A DNA stretch of 64,000 nucleotides. Origin: Bradyrhizobium sp. 4. GTDB lineage: Bacteria > Pseudomonadota > Alphaproteobacteria > Rhizobiales > Xanthobacteraceae. The stretch covers positions 2,046,001 through 2,110,000 of the forward strand of contig NZ_CP064686.1 of NCBI RefSeq assembly GCF_023100905.1, written 5' to 3'. A program made the position numbers and the translations under genes. This document shows, piece by piece, positions 8,301 through 15,072 of this stretch. The notes below the pieces were generated by a model. The model worked only from the letters and a program-made list of their open reading frames with translations. It had not been told where the DNA came from and ran no database searches. Position 1 is the first letter of the stretch. Each line of letters starts with the position of its first letter.

Positions 8301-11300
8301 CCTCGCGCGCCACCGACGTCACCTGGTCGGCGAACGTCGCGAGCGTCTCGGTCATGTTGTTGATGGTATCGGCGAGCGCCGCGACCTCGCCCTTCGATTT
8401 CACGGTGAGGTTCTGCTTGAGGTCGCCATTGGCGACCGCGGTCACCACCTTGACGATGCCGCGGACCTGCTCGGTCAGGTTCGCCGCCATGAAGTTGACG
8501 GTGTCGGTGAGATCCTTCCAGGTGCCGGCGACGCCGGGCACCTGGGCCTGGCCACCGAGTTCGCCTTCGGTGCCGACCTCGCGCGCAACGCGCGTGACTT
8601 CGCCGGCGAACGCATTGAGCTGGTCCACCATGGTGTTGATGGTGTTCTTGAGCTCGAGAATTTCGCCCTTCACGTCGACGGTGATCTTGCGCGACAGGTC
8701 GCCGCGCGCGACGGCGGTGGTGACTTCGGCGATGTTGCGGACCTGGGTGGTGAGGTTCGCGGCCAGCAGGTTGACGTTATCGGTGAGGTCCTTCCAGGTG
8801 CCGCCGACGCCGGGCACGACGGCCTGGCCGCCGAGCCGGCCCTCGGTGCCGACCTCGCGCGCGACGCGCGTCACTTCCGCGGCGAAGGAGCGGAGCTGCT
8901 CGACCATGGTGTTCAAGGTATCCTTGAGCAGCAGAATTTCGCCGCGCACGTCCACCGTGATCTTCTTCGACAGGTCGCCGCCGGCGATCGCGGTTGCGAC
9001 CTCGGCGATGTTGCGGACCTGCGCGGTGAGGTTCGATGCCATGAAGTTGACGTTGTCGGTGAGATCCTTCCAGGTGCCGGCAACGCCGGGCACTTCGGCC
9101 TGGCCGCCAAGCTTGCCTTCGGTGCCGACCTCGCGGGCGACGCGCGTGACTTCACCGGCAAAGCCGTTGAGCTGGTCCACCATGGTGTTGATGGTGTTCT
9201 TCAGCTCCAAAATCTCACCCCGGACGTCGACGGTGATCTTGCGCGAGAGGTCGCCGCGCGCCACGGCAGTGGTGACTTCGGCAATGTTGCGGACCTGGGC
9301 GGTGAGGTTGCCCGCCATCGAGTTGACGCTGTCGGTGAGGTCTTTCCAGGTGCCGGCGACGCCGGGCACGTTGGCCTGACCGCCGAGCCGGCCTTCGGTG
9401 CCGACCTCGCGCGCGACGCGCGTCACCTCGCCCGCGAAGCGGTTGAGCTGGTCGACCATCGTGTTCAGCGTGTCCTTGAGCTGAAGGATCTCGCCGCGCA
9501 CGTCCACGGTGATCTTGCGCGACAAGTCGCCACCGGCGATCGCAGTCGCGACTTCGGCGATGTTGCGGACCTGGGCGGTGAGGTTGCCCGCCATCGAGTT
9601 GACGCTGTCGGTGAGGTCCTTCCAGGTGCCGGCGACGCCGGGGACTTCGGCCTGGCCGCCGAGCTTGCCTTCGGTGCCGACCTCGCGCGCGACGCGTGTG
9701 ACTTCGCCGGCGAAGGCGTTGAGCTGGTCGACCATGGTGTTGAGCGTTTCCTTCAGCTGAAGGATTTCGCCTGACACGTTGACGGTGATCTTCTTCGACA
9801 AATCGCCCTTGGCCACCGCGGTCGCGACTTCGGCGATGTTGCGGACCTGGCCGGTCAGGTTCGAGGCCATCGAGTTGACGCTGTCGGTGAGATCCTTCCA
9901 GGTGCCGGCGACGCCGCGCACCTGGGCCTGGCCGCCGAGCTTGCCTTCGGTGCCGACCTCGCGGGCGACGCGCGTGACTTCGCCGGCAAAGGCGTTGAGC
10001 TGGTCCACCATGGTGTTGATGGTGTCTTTCAGCTCCAGGATTTCGCCGCGGACATCGACGGTGATCTTTTTCGACAAATCGCCACCCGCGACCGCGGTCG
10101 TCACCTCGGCGATGTTGCGGACCTGTGCGGTCAGGTTCGAGGCCATCGAGTTGACGCTCTCGGTCAGGTCCTTCCAGGTGCCGGCGACGCCGAGCACGTT
10201 GGCCTGACCGCCGAGCCGGCCCTCGGTGCCGACCTCGCGCGCGACGCGCGTGACTTCGCCGGCGAAGGCGTTGAGCTGGTCGACCATGGTGTTGAGCGTT
10301 TCCTTCAATTGAAGGATTTCGCCCGAGACGTTCACCGTGATCTTCTTCGACAGGTCGCCGCTCGCGATGGCGGTGGCAACATCGGCGATGTTGCGGACCT
10401 GCGCGGTGAGGTTCGACGCCATGAAGTTGACGTTGTCGGTGAGGTCCTTCCAGGTACCGGCCACGCCCGGCACCTGGGCCTGGCCGCCGAGTTTGCCTTC
10501 GGTGCCGACCTCGCGCGCGACGCGCGTCACTTCCGAGGCGAACGAGTTGAGCTGGTCCACCATGGTGTTGATGGTGTCTTTCAGCTCCAGGATTTCTCCC
10601 CGTACGTCCACCGTGATCTTGCGCGACAGGTCGCCGCGCGCCACGGCGGTGGTGACGTTGGCGATGTTGCGCACCTGCGCGGTGAGGTTGCCGCACATGG
10701 CGTTGACGCTGTCAGTGAGATCCTTCCAGGTGCCGGCGACGCCGGGCACGATGGCCTGGCCGCCAAGCTTGCCGTCGGTGCCGACCTCGCGCGCCACGCG
10801 CGTCACTTCCGATGCAAAGGAACGGAGCTGGTCCACCATCGTGTTGATGGCTTCCTTGAGCTGAAGGATCTCGCCGCGGACGTCGACCGTGATCTTCTTC
10901 GAGAGGTCGCCGTTCGCAACTGCGATCGTCACCTCGGCGATGTTGCGAACCTGGTTGGTCAAATTGTTCGCCATCGAGTTGACGCTCTCGGTCAGATCCT
11001 TCCAGACGCCGGTCACTTCCGGCACCTGGGCCTGGCCGCCGAGCTTGCCTTCGGTGCCGACCTCGCGCGCCACGCGCGTCACTTCGGAGGTGAACACGCC
11101 GAGCTGCTTGATCATGGTGTTGACGATGGTCGCCGACTGCAGGAATTCGCCGCGCAGGGGACGCCCATCGACGTCGAGCTTGACGGTCTGGAGCAGGTCG
11201 CCCTGTGCCACGGCTGCGACCGCGCGCGTCACCTCGCGGGTCGGCCACAGCAAATCGTCGATCAGCGTGTTGACCGAGCCTTCCATGTCGGCCCAGGAGC

Positions 11301-11604
11301 CGGAGGCCAGCCCGAACTTCACGCGCTGGCGCGTCTTGCCCTCGCGGCCCACCACCTGGCCGACCAGCTCGAGCTGCTGCGCCATGCGCTGATTGGCGGC
11401 GATGATGTCGTTGAAAGTGTCGGCGAGCTTGCCGTCGATGCCGAGATAGTCGCCGCTCATGCGCACGGAGAAATCGCCGTTGCGCATGGCCTGCAGGGCG
11501 AGCAGCAATTCTGCCCGGGAATCGGGCTCCGACATGCCGTTGGTTTTTGGCTTTGGAACGCGACGACCGGAACGTGATGCAGATCCGGGATCGAGGTCGC
11601 TCAT
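5317..11604 (-). CDS. Multi-HAMP hybrid histidine kinase, Nik1-like
   Basis: A 2095-residue protein with no evident membrane segment. Residues about 40-171 are a divergent HAMP-like lead-in. Residues 173-1184 comprise eleven 92-residue HAMP units (consensus EVTRVAREVGTEGKLGGQA ... GTWKDLTDxVN ... GDLSxKITVDVRGEI). A GAF-like domain follows (about 1195-1350), then a glutamine-rich coiled coil (about 1355-1418), HisKA (SHELRTP, His about 1432), HATPase_c (NAFKFTAEG, DTGIGIP, GGTGLGLAI), and three receivers at about 1706-1827, 1828-1950 and 1975-2095. The last has the best conserved phospho-site (VLMDIMMPQMDG). HAMP arrays of this kind are known from fungal group III osmosensing kinases and some bacterial relatives. 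GGGGGA precedes the ATG. Downstream partner: the REC-PAS-HWE kinase. Confidence 0.93.
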   Translation of the reverse strand: MSDLDPGSASRSGRRVPKPKTNGMSEPDSRAELLLALQAMRNGDFSVRMSGDYLGIDGKLADTFNDIIAANQRMAQQLELVGQVVGREGKTRQRVKFGLASGSWADMEGSVNTLIDDLLWPTREVTRAVAAVAQGDLLQTVKLDVDGRPLRGEFLQSATIVNTMIKQLGVFTSEVTRVAREVGTEGKLGGQAQVPEVTGVWKDLTESVNSMANNLTNQVRNIAEVTIAVANGDLSKKITVDVRGEILQLKEAINTMVDQLRSFASEVTRVAREVGTDGKLGGQAIVPGVAGTWKDLTDSVNAMCGNLTAQVRNIANVTTAVARGDLSRKITVDVRGEILELKDTINTMVDQLNSFASEVTRVAREVGTEGKLGGQAQVPGVAGTWKDLTDNVNFMASNLTAQVRNIADVATAIASGDLSKKITVNVSGEILQLKETLNTMVDQLNAFAGEVTRVAREVGTEGRLGGQANVLGVAGTWKDLTESVNSMASNLTAQVRNIAEVTTAVAGGDLSKKITVDVRGEILELKDTINTMVDQLNAFAGEVTRVAREVGTEGKLGGQAQVRGVAGTWKDLTDSVNSMASNLTGQVRNIAEVATAVAKGDLSKKITVNVSGEILQLKETLNTMVDQLNAFAGEVTRVAREVGTEGKLGGQAEVPGVAGTWKDLTDSVNSMAGNLTAQVRNIAEVATAIAGGDLSRKITVDVRGEILQLKDTLNTMVDQLNRFAGEVTRVAREVGTEGRLGGQANVPGVAGTWKDLTDSVNSMAGNLTAQVRNIAEVTTAVARGDLSRKITVDVRGEILELKNTINTMVDQLNGFAGEVTRVAREVGTEGKLGGQAEVPGVAGTWKDLTDNVNFMASNLTAQVRNIAEVATAIAGGDLSKKITVDVRGEILLLKDTLNTMVEQLRSFAAEVTRVAREVGTEGRLGGQAVVPGVGGTWKDLTDNVNLLAANLTTQVRNIAEVTTAVARGDLSRKITVDVKGEILELKNTINTMVDQLNAFAGEVTRVAREVGTEGELGGQAQVPGVAGTWKDLTDTVNFMAANLTEQVRGIVKVVTAVANGDLKQNLTVKSKGEVAALADTINNMTETLATFADQVTSVAREVGVEGRLGGQADVPGAAGTWKDLTGNVNLLAANLTSQVRAIAEVATAVTKGDLTRSIQVDARGEVAELKDNINTMITNLRLTTDVNTEQDWLKTNLAKFTNMLQGQRDLTTVGRLLLTELSPLVNAHTGVIYQVENEDSPRLLLLASYAGDGVYPYPRVLPLGDGLIGQCALDRRPRVIADIPPDVVPINSALLRVAPKNLVVLPVLFEGQVKAVIELASLTSFTTSQMTFLEQLTDSIGIVLNSIEATMQTEGLLKQSQQLAGELQTQQRELQQTNDQLEQKAQQLAERNVEVERKNQEIEQARRALEEKATELALTSKYKSEFLANMSHELRTPLNSILILGQQLTDNPDGNLTGKQVEFARTIHGAGTDLLNLISDILDLSKIESGTVTVDAEEILTANLLETVGRPFRHEAENRNLSFKIDVDPNLARSLVTDSKRLQQVLKNLLSNAFKFTAEGEVRLKVAAAVGGWGTDHPVLNSAPAVIAFEVSDTGIGIPLEKQKLIFEAFQQADAGTSRKYGGTGLGLAISRELASLLGGEIHLRSLPGTGSCFTLYLPLKYSGPTLAPRATPQQSQPPALQPATAEPQRVIEQLPDDRLNLEPGDSILLIVEDDPHYARVLVDLARDKGFKVLVAARGAEALELAKQYQPRAVSLDVFLPDMLGWTVLSQLKHNPLTRHIPVQIITLDEDRQHALARGAFSFVNKPTTTEGVSAALTQIKEYARPRRKRLLIVEDNEAEQLSIRELLHHDDIEIVTTGTGADALSMLRENPCDCVVLDLRLPDMTGFEVLDQIRNDEALSNVPVVVFTGRELSAEEDAELHTMARSIVVKGVESPERLLDETALFLHRVITELPVEKQRMLEKLNSSDEDLIGKTALLVDDDARNIFALSSVLERRGMKVLTATTGNEAVALVESNPEIAIVLMDIMMPQMDGYQTIGVIRENPTFARLPIIALTAKAMKGDREKCLEAGASDYLAKPVNTDQLLLAIRMWLHR
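8053..11088 (-). repeat. Eleven 276-bp in-frame HAMP coding repeats
   Basis: The kinase gene holds eleven consecutive units of 92 codons that are near-identical in DNA over long stretches; for example, GAGGTCGGCACCGAAGG-type cores recur every 276 bp. Units 10 and 11 (the 3' end, toward 8053) are more diverged, with altered GDLKQNLTVKSKGEV and GDLTRSIQVDARGEV cores. Confidence 0.95.
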
Positions 11605-11838
11605 AATTTGTCCCCCGCAGGCGTCGGCCGATTCCCAGGCAAGACGCGATTGTCAAAATAGAGCGTCAGCCAAATTCGAAATCAAGCGCCAACGTGACGG
11701 CGCCAGGAAGTGGAACCTGCTTTGCTCAGCCCGATTAACACAAGTGCGATCCCTCGGAATGGTTCCATCCGGTTCCCAGTTTTTCCGGGCGGAAGAGAAG
11801 ATACGAGGCCGCTTTTGGGCCACCGTCATCTGCCTTCC

Positions 11839-11863
11839 GGAACGGAGCGCCGGGCGTGCCGTT
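11839..11863 (+). promoter_or_regulatory. Candidate EcfG-type promoter, perfect core
   Basis: GGAAC (11839-11843), 16-nt spacer, CGTT (11860-11863), 27 nt before the ATG at 11890. Confidence 0.65.
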
Positions 11864-11889
11864 AGCCCGCAGATACAGGGAGAGCGCAC

Positions 11890-12171
11890 ATGAAAGCAGG
11901 ATTCGCCGTCATCGGCACAGTGATGTTGTTGGCTGGATCGGCGTTGGCGCAGGGCGGCGCGCCCAGCGGCCGTGGTGCCGTGACCGGCGATCCAGCCGCT
12001 AGCTCCGCCACCCCACGCGCGGACACACCAACCACGGGTACGTCGAGCCGGTCCAATCCTAGCGGTAGCGGCACGTCGAGTTCGGGCGGCAAGGATGACA
12101 ATGGGGATGCCGGCCGAGACAAGATGCTGGAGGGTAACCGCAGCGCGCAGCCGGAGAGCCGGCAAAAGTAA
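11890..12171 (+). CDS. Secreted low-complexity protein
   Basis: A 93-residue protein with a signal peptide (MKAGFAVIGTVMLLAGSALA, cut before QGG) and a mature Gly/Ser/Thr-rich, probably disordered chain ending in basic residues. AGGGAGAG precedes the ATG. A perfect GGAAC-N16-CGTT promoter lies 27 nt upstream. It resembles other short exported proteins in this window (2852-3100, 13096-13227). Function unknown; stress-induced exported protein is an inference from promoter and composition. Confidence 0.75.
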   Translation: MKAGFAVIGTVMLLAGSALAQGGAPSGRGAVTGDPAASSATPRADTPTTGTSSRSNPSGSGTSSSGGKDDNGDAGRDKMLEGNRSAQPESRQK

Positions 12172-12188
12172 GGGGCTACTTGGCAGTC

Positions 12189-12701
12189 CTACTTGTCTGC
12201 CATGGTGCGCTCGGCGTCCCTGACCTGTGAACGCAACATCGGGAGCTGCTCCCGCGCGAAGGCTGCAAGCGCGGCATTGTCGGGCGCCTTGAGATAGCGT
12301 TCGAGCAGCTCGATCACAGATTCATACTCGGGAATTTGCGCGGCATAGAAGCTTCTGACGAAAGTCGGTCCGTCCGAGGTTTCGGGCTCGACCAGGCTCG
12401 CGCTCGCCGGGGTTGTCTTTGTGACGCGCGGTTCGGTGCCGATCGCCTCCTGAATCTCCTTCAGGGCTTTGTCCCGCCGGGCCGCTTCTTCGGCGCGCAG
12501 GGCGGCGAGGTTCTTGACCTCGGCATTACCCTTGAGGTCGGTGCTCTCCAGCAGACCCTGCTGGAAGCGGCTGAAGCTGTAGAGGTCGCTGATGGTCTCG
12601 GTTGCGGTCGGCGTGCGGCCGGCCGGCCTTCGCTCCCCGGTGCTGTCGGCAAGCGCTGCAGTGCTGATGAACGCCAAAACTACCGCGAGAAGAATCCGCA
12701 T
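12189..12701 (-). CDS. Secreted DUF4142-like protein
   Basis: A 170-residue protein with a signal peptide (MRILLAVVLAFISTAALA). The mature part is helical: a Phe/Tyr-containing helix (ISDLYSFSRFQQGLLES), an Ala/Glu-rich helix with KNLAALRAEEAARR, and a C-terminal helix pair (YESVIELLERYLK, FAREQLPMLRSQV). The order resembles DUF4142, a ferritin-like four-helix family of exported proteins, and parallels the clearer member at 16865-17416. It converges with the gene at 11890-12171 (17 bp between stops). Role unknown. Confidence 0.6.
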   Translation of the reverse strand: MRILLAVVLAFISTAALADSTGERRPAGRTPTATETISDLYSFSRFQQGLLESTDLKGNAEVKNLAALRAEEAARRDKALKEIQEAIGTEPRVTKTTPASASLVEPETSDGPTFVRSFYAAQIPEYESVIELLERYLKAPDNAALAAFAREQLPMLRSQVRDAERTMADK

Positions 12702-12796
12702 GGATATCCAATGGCGGATGGCGGGCGAAGTTCCGCAGATGTTACGATCCGGTAAGGGCGGTTGCGACGCGACGGTTCCGTCCCCAATTCATATTG

Positions 12797-12991
12797 ATGA
12801 AACAGTCCGAGATCTTCAGAGATAACGCCGATAACTGCCTCCAGCTCGCTGAGCGAGCTGAAGGACAGCCGTCACACAATCGTTTTTTGCGCATGGCGAA
12901 CGCGTGGACGGCACTCGCCAACGAGCAGGATTGGCTCGATGGCGAGGTGCCGCCCGTTCCAGCCCGCATCCGTCAAAAGCAGGATGCGTAA
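12797..12991 (+). CDS. Conserved small hypothetical protein
   Basis: A 64-residue soluble protein beginning MKQSEIFRDNADNCLQLAER and ending in ANEQDWLDGEVPP. I recognise this pattern (ENAENCLQLAE ... W..LA.EQDWLDG) as a small family that occurs in many copies in Bradyrhizobium-like genomes, with no assigned function. The ATG at 12797 is preferred over the overlapping TTG at 12794. It is divergent from the DUF4142-like gene across a 95-bp spacer. Confidence 0.65.
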   Translation: MKQSEIFRDNADNCLQLAERAEGQPSHNRFLRMANAWTALANEQDWLDGEVPPVPARIRQKQDA

Positions 12992-13095
12992 CGCTCTCGT
13001 TTCGTGGATCTGCGTGTGAGACTGCTCACGGACGGCAAGCAGGATCATTCATAATAGTCGATCGCGTTGATTTCCTATTCCGGGAGGTTTTTGCA

Positions 13096-13227
13096 ATGGC
13101 TCCACGTCTGGCTCTTCTCTCGCTCATTCTCGCCTTTGGCGTGTCGGTCGCGTTCGCCACCGTGACGACGGTGCGGCAGGTGCATCATGAAAATGCATCG
13201 GGCCCGGTGCACTCGGCGCACAGTTAG
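13096..13227 (+). CDS. 43-residue secreted peptide
   Basis: An ATG at 13096 follows a strong GGGAGG site (13082-13087). The product has a hydrophobic signal-like segment (APRLALLSLILAFGVSVAFA) and a very short His-containing tail (QVHHENASGPVHSAHS). The good ribosome-binding site and signal peptide support it. Function unknown; it could also be a small membrane-anchored peptide. Confidence 0.55.
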   Translation: MAPRLALLSLILAFGVSVAFATVTTVRQVHHENASGPVHSAHS

Positions 13228-13246
13228 CAGTCTGATCTCGCGGGTC

Positions 13247-13271
13247 GGAACCTTCGACGCTCCGGCGCGTA
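13247..13271 (+). promoter_or_regulatory. Weak candidate EcfG-type promoter
   Basis: GGAAC (13247-13251), 16-nt spacer, CGTA (13268-13271), 34 nt before the ATG at 13306. The -10 matches three of four bases. Confidence 0.4.
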
Positions 13272-13305
13272 AGCGCTTCGAGACAGCAAAGAGGCGAGAG
13301 CTATC

Positions 13306-13512
13306 ATGGCCCATTCCGACCAAGGCATCATCAGAGATCAGCGCGGTGAACAGCAGCCGCGGGACAAGCAGCGCGCGCAGACCGTACACAAGTCGGAGCC
13401 AAAGGGCTCGCCCTCTCGTGAGGCCACGCGCGATCCCAAGCTGAACGACAATAGCAAGACGCCCGGCTCCGGCATGGCGCCGGATGATTCCGGCGACGCG
13501 CCGAGCGGCTAA
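13306..13512 (+). CDS. Hydrophilic, disordered small protein
   Basis: A 68-residue protein, almost entirely polar (MAHSDQGIIRDQRGEQQPRD, then repeated Lys/Pro/Asp/Ser). It has no hydrophobic core and is probably intrinsically disordered, like the hydrophilin type of stress protein. It is followed by a long perfect hairpin terminator, so it forms a short transcription unit with the weak GGAAC promoter upstream. No named family recognised. Confidence 0.6.
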   Translation: MAHSDQGIIRDQRGEQQPRDKQRAQTVHKSEPKGSPSREATRDPKLNDNSKTPGSGMAPDDSGDAPSG

Positions 13513-13597
13513 TCCATAGGAACGAAACCGCTCGCAAAGAGTCGAGAGATTGCTTCCGGTTGTCATGCCCCCGGTGATCCGGAAGTAATCTCCAAGG

Positions 13598-13626
13598 ACG
13601 GCCCCGGCACCCCGTGCCGGGGCCGT
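13598..13626 (+). terminator. Intrinsic terminator
   Basis: Perfect 13-bp stem ACGGCCCCGGCAC / GTGCCGGGGCCGT with a 3-nt loop, followed by TTTGCTTG. Confidence 0.8.
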
Positions 13627-13647
13627 TTGCTTGAGCATCAGGCTGGA

Positions 13648-13896
13648 CTAATCCTCGGCATCGCGCTGCGAATGGGGTTGCGTATGGCCGTCCGGGCCGC
13701 GGCCGAAAACTCCGAACCTGCTCGATTTGACATTCGCCCCTGCATCGACCGCTGCGGTGGCGAGTCCGAGCTTCAGGAGCTCGCGCACGGCTGCGGCTCG
13801 CGTCGGCATGCGATGTTTGAACCGGAAGTCATCCACCGCGGCCAGTTCTTCCGGTGATAGCATGACCTGAAGCCGCTCGGCGCGAAGGTCGTTCAT
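13648..13896 (-). CDS. Ribbon-helix-helix type DNA-binding protein
   Basis: An 82-residue protein. Residues 1-45 fit an RHH (MetJ/Arc-like) fold: strand RAERLQVMLS, helix PEELAAVDDFRFKH, then a turn and helix PTRAAAVRELLKLGL. The C-terminal 35 residues are polar. The ATG at 13896 is used; the frame also opens at a TTG six bases earlier. A dyad-symmetric sequence at 13912-13946, directly before the start, is a good candidate operator for autoregulation. No toxin gene is adjacent, so this may be a solitary regulator rather than an antitoxin. Confidence 0.65.
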   Translation of the reverse strand: MNDLRAERLQVMLSPEELAAVDDFRFKHRMPTRAAAVRELLKLGLATAAVDAGANVKSSRFGVFGRGPDGHTQPHSQRDAED

Positions 13897-13911
13897 GATC
13901 AATCACCCAAA

Positions 13912-13946
13912 ATGAGCAAGTTGAGTAGTTTACTCAACGAACTCAT
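13912..13946. promoter_or_regulatory. Dyad-symmetric candidate operator
   Basis: Arms ATGAG (13912-16) and TTGAGTA (13921-27) mirror TACTCAA (13931-37) and CTCAT (13942-46) about a centre at 13929. It lies 16 bp upstream of the RHH start. Confidence 0.5.
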
Positions 13947-13995
13947 TCGCCCGCGGTTCCACAAGATGCGGCTATGGCGCCAAGTTAGCAAAAAA

Positions 13996-14020
13996 ATATA
14001 ACAGAATCAATAAGTTATAT
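13996..14020. promoter_or_regulatory. AT-rich inverted repeat upstream of 14073 gene
   Basis: ATATAAC (13996-14002) and GTTATAT (14014-14020) separated by 11 bp, in a markedly AT-rich stretch. It is a possible promoter or operator region for the rightward gene. Confidence 0.35.
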
Positions 14021-14072
14021 GATGCAAAAGCCATTGGGCAGGGGTATGCTCCCGGCAAATGGGAGAGACGTC

Positions 14073-14240
14073 ATGACGAGCGAAGTCAGATTGCCCCGCA
14101 TACATATCGAAGACAGCGAGGCACCCAAGCCGGTGCGCCTCAGCCACCAGAAGGTCATCGAGCAGGTCGAGCGCTGGGCCAACAGCCCGGGCCTTCAACC
14201 GCCGAGATTGCAGCCGTCAACGCATGCCAAGGCGGGCTAG
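14073..14240 (+). CDS. Small hypothetical protein
   Basis: Encodes 55 residues (MTSEVRLPRIHIEDSEAPKP ...) from the ATG at 14073, preceded by GGGAGAG; the frame is open further upstream to 14019. It contains a helix QKVIEQVERWAN and a proline-rich tail. It may be expressed from the AT-rich region between it and the RHH gene, so the two could be co-regulated divergent genes. No family recognised. Confidence 0.5.
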   Translation: MTSEVRLPRIHIEDSEAPKPVRLSHQKVIEQVERWANSPGLQPPRLQPSTHAKAG

Positions 14241-14725
14241 CGCTTCGCAAGGGAAGAGCCCTTGGCCGATAGCGAATGGGCTGACCGGTGCGGTTTGCGA
14301 GAGACGATGCGCAGCTTCCGCCTGAGCCACCAGGCCAACACCGAAACGAAGGCCCAGGCTATCAACGCGGCAGCGAAGGTGCCCGGAACGCTCGCAGCCA
14401 CGGTGAAGTGAAAGACGGCGGCGAATGCTAGGAGACCGATGCTTCCCCAGGCGGCGCCGGCCGCGTCCAGCGCGGCGGCCTCTTGCCCGCGGCGCGTGCC
14501 GCTGAGGCCGGCCTTCTCCTTGGTGCGGCGTTCATGGCTTTCGACCAGCGTGGCGCTCGCGCAGAAGATAGCGGGAAGCGCAAGGAAGAGTCCGCCGACG
14601 GACACACCGAAGCGCGCCCCCAGAAACCCCGTGAGCACGGTCGCGAGGCCGCCGAGCAGGAAACGAATGCCGTATTCGTACCAGCGTGTCTGCTTCAGCG
14701 CGGAGAGCGACAGCTTGACCGGCAT
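14237..14725 (-). CDS. DUF3147-like membrane protein (distal copy)
   Basis: A 162-residue protein beginning MPVKLSLSALKQTRWYEYGI. Four hydrophobic segments are visible: about 19-37, 43-60, 91-108 and 112-130. The N-terminal half carries the YEYGIRFLLGGLATVLTG and VGGLFLALPAIFCAS motifs typical of DUF3147, an integral membrane family of unknown function. Its ATG overlaps the stop of the upstream paralogue (TGATG), implying translational coupling. It is the third gene of a PAP2-DUF3147-DUF3147 operon. Confidence 0.75.
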   Translation of the reverse strand: MPVKLSLSALKQTRWYEYGIRFLLGGLATVLTGFLGARFGVSVGGLFLALPAIFCASATLVESHERRTKEKAGLSGTRRGQEAAALDAAGAAWGSIGLLAFAAVFHFTVAASVPGTFAAALIAWAFVSVLAWWLRRKLRIVSRKPHRSAHSLSAKGSSLAKR

Positions 14726-15072
14726 CAGGCCGCACCTCCAAAGCCGGCGAGCAGGCCGAAGGCAACCGCCAACCACACGATCACAGCGAGGACGGTCGCG
14801 GGCAGCGCGGACACACGGTATCTGATCAGCAGATGGCAGACGACGACGCTGTAGCAGCCGAGCGCGACCGCGCCATAGATCATCGTCCAGCTTTCGGCCG
14901 CAGCATATTGCAGGCCGTGCTGGACAACGGCGATGCCGAGCGTCGCCAATGCGACCGACGGTGCCGCGCCGAGCAACCCCGCAAAGCTTTTGGGTTTGAG
15001 CATATCCCCCAAGATCGCAAAGGCCGAGACGATGATGCCACCGGCGATGAAGCGCACGATATATTCGGTCAC
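14725..15072 (-). CDS. DUF3147-like membrane protein (proximal copy)
   Basis: Encodes 115 residues from the GTG at 15072, whose bases overlap the stop codon of the PAP2 gene (GTGA). An in-frame ATG at 15123 would run into the PAP2 gene and is less likely. Four predicted membrane helices fill the protein. The motifs YIVRFIAGGIIVSAF and FAGLLGAAPSVALATLG parallel the downstream gene's, so the two are probably divergent paralogues acting together. Function unknown. Confidence 0.75.
   Translation of the reverse strand: MTEYIVRFIAGGIIVSAFAILGDMLKPKSFAGLLGAAPSVALATLGIAVVQHGLQYAAAESWTMIYGAVALGCYSVVVCHLLIRYRVSALPATVLAVIVWLAVAFGLLAGFGGAA

Noticed and set aside
8053..11088. Regular 276-bp repeats that could suggest a CRISPR-like or satellite array
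   Set aside because: The units are in frame and encode HAMP domains, with no spacers; they are part of one protein.
3702..11577. Very long open frames on the plus strand opposite the two kinase genes
   Set aside because: Their products are His/Arg/Asp/Gly-rich mirror images of GC-biased codons with no domain; the minus-strand frames contain complete kinase domains.
13648..14240. Toxin-antitoxin pair formed by the RHH gene and the divergent 55-residue gene
   Set aside because: The genes are divergent and 176 bp apart, and the small protein shows no RelE, PIN or other toxin features.
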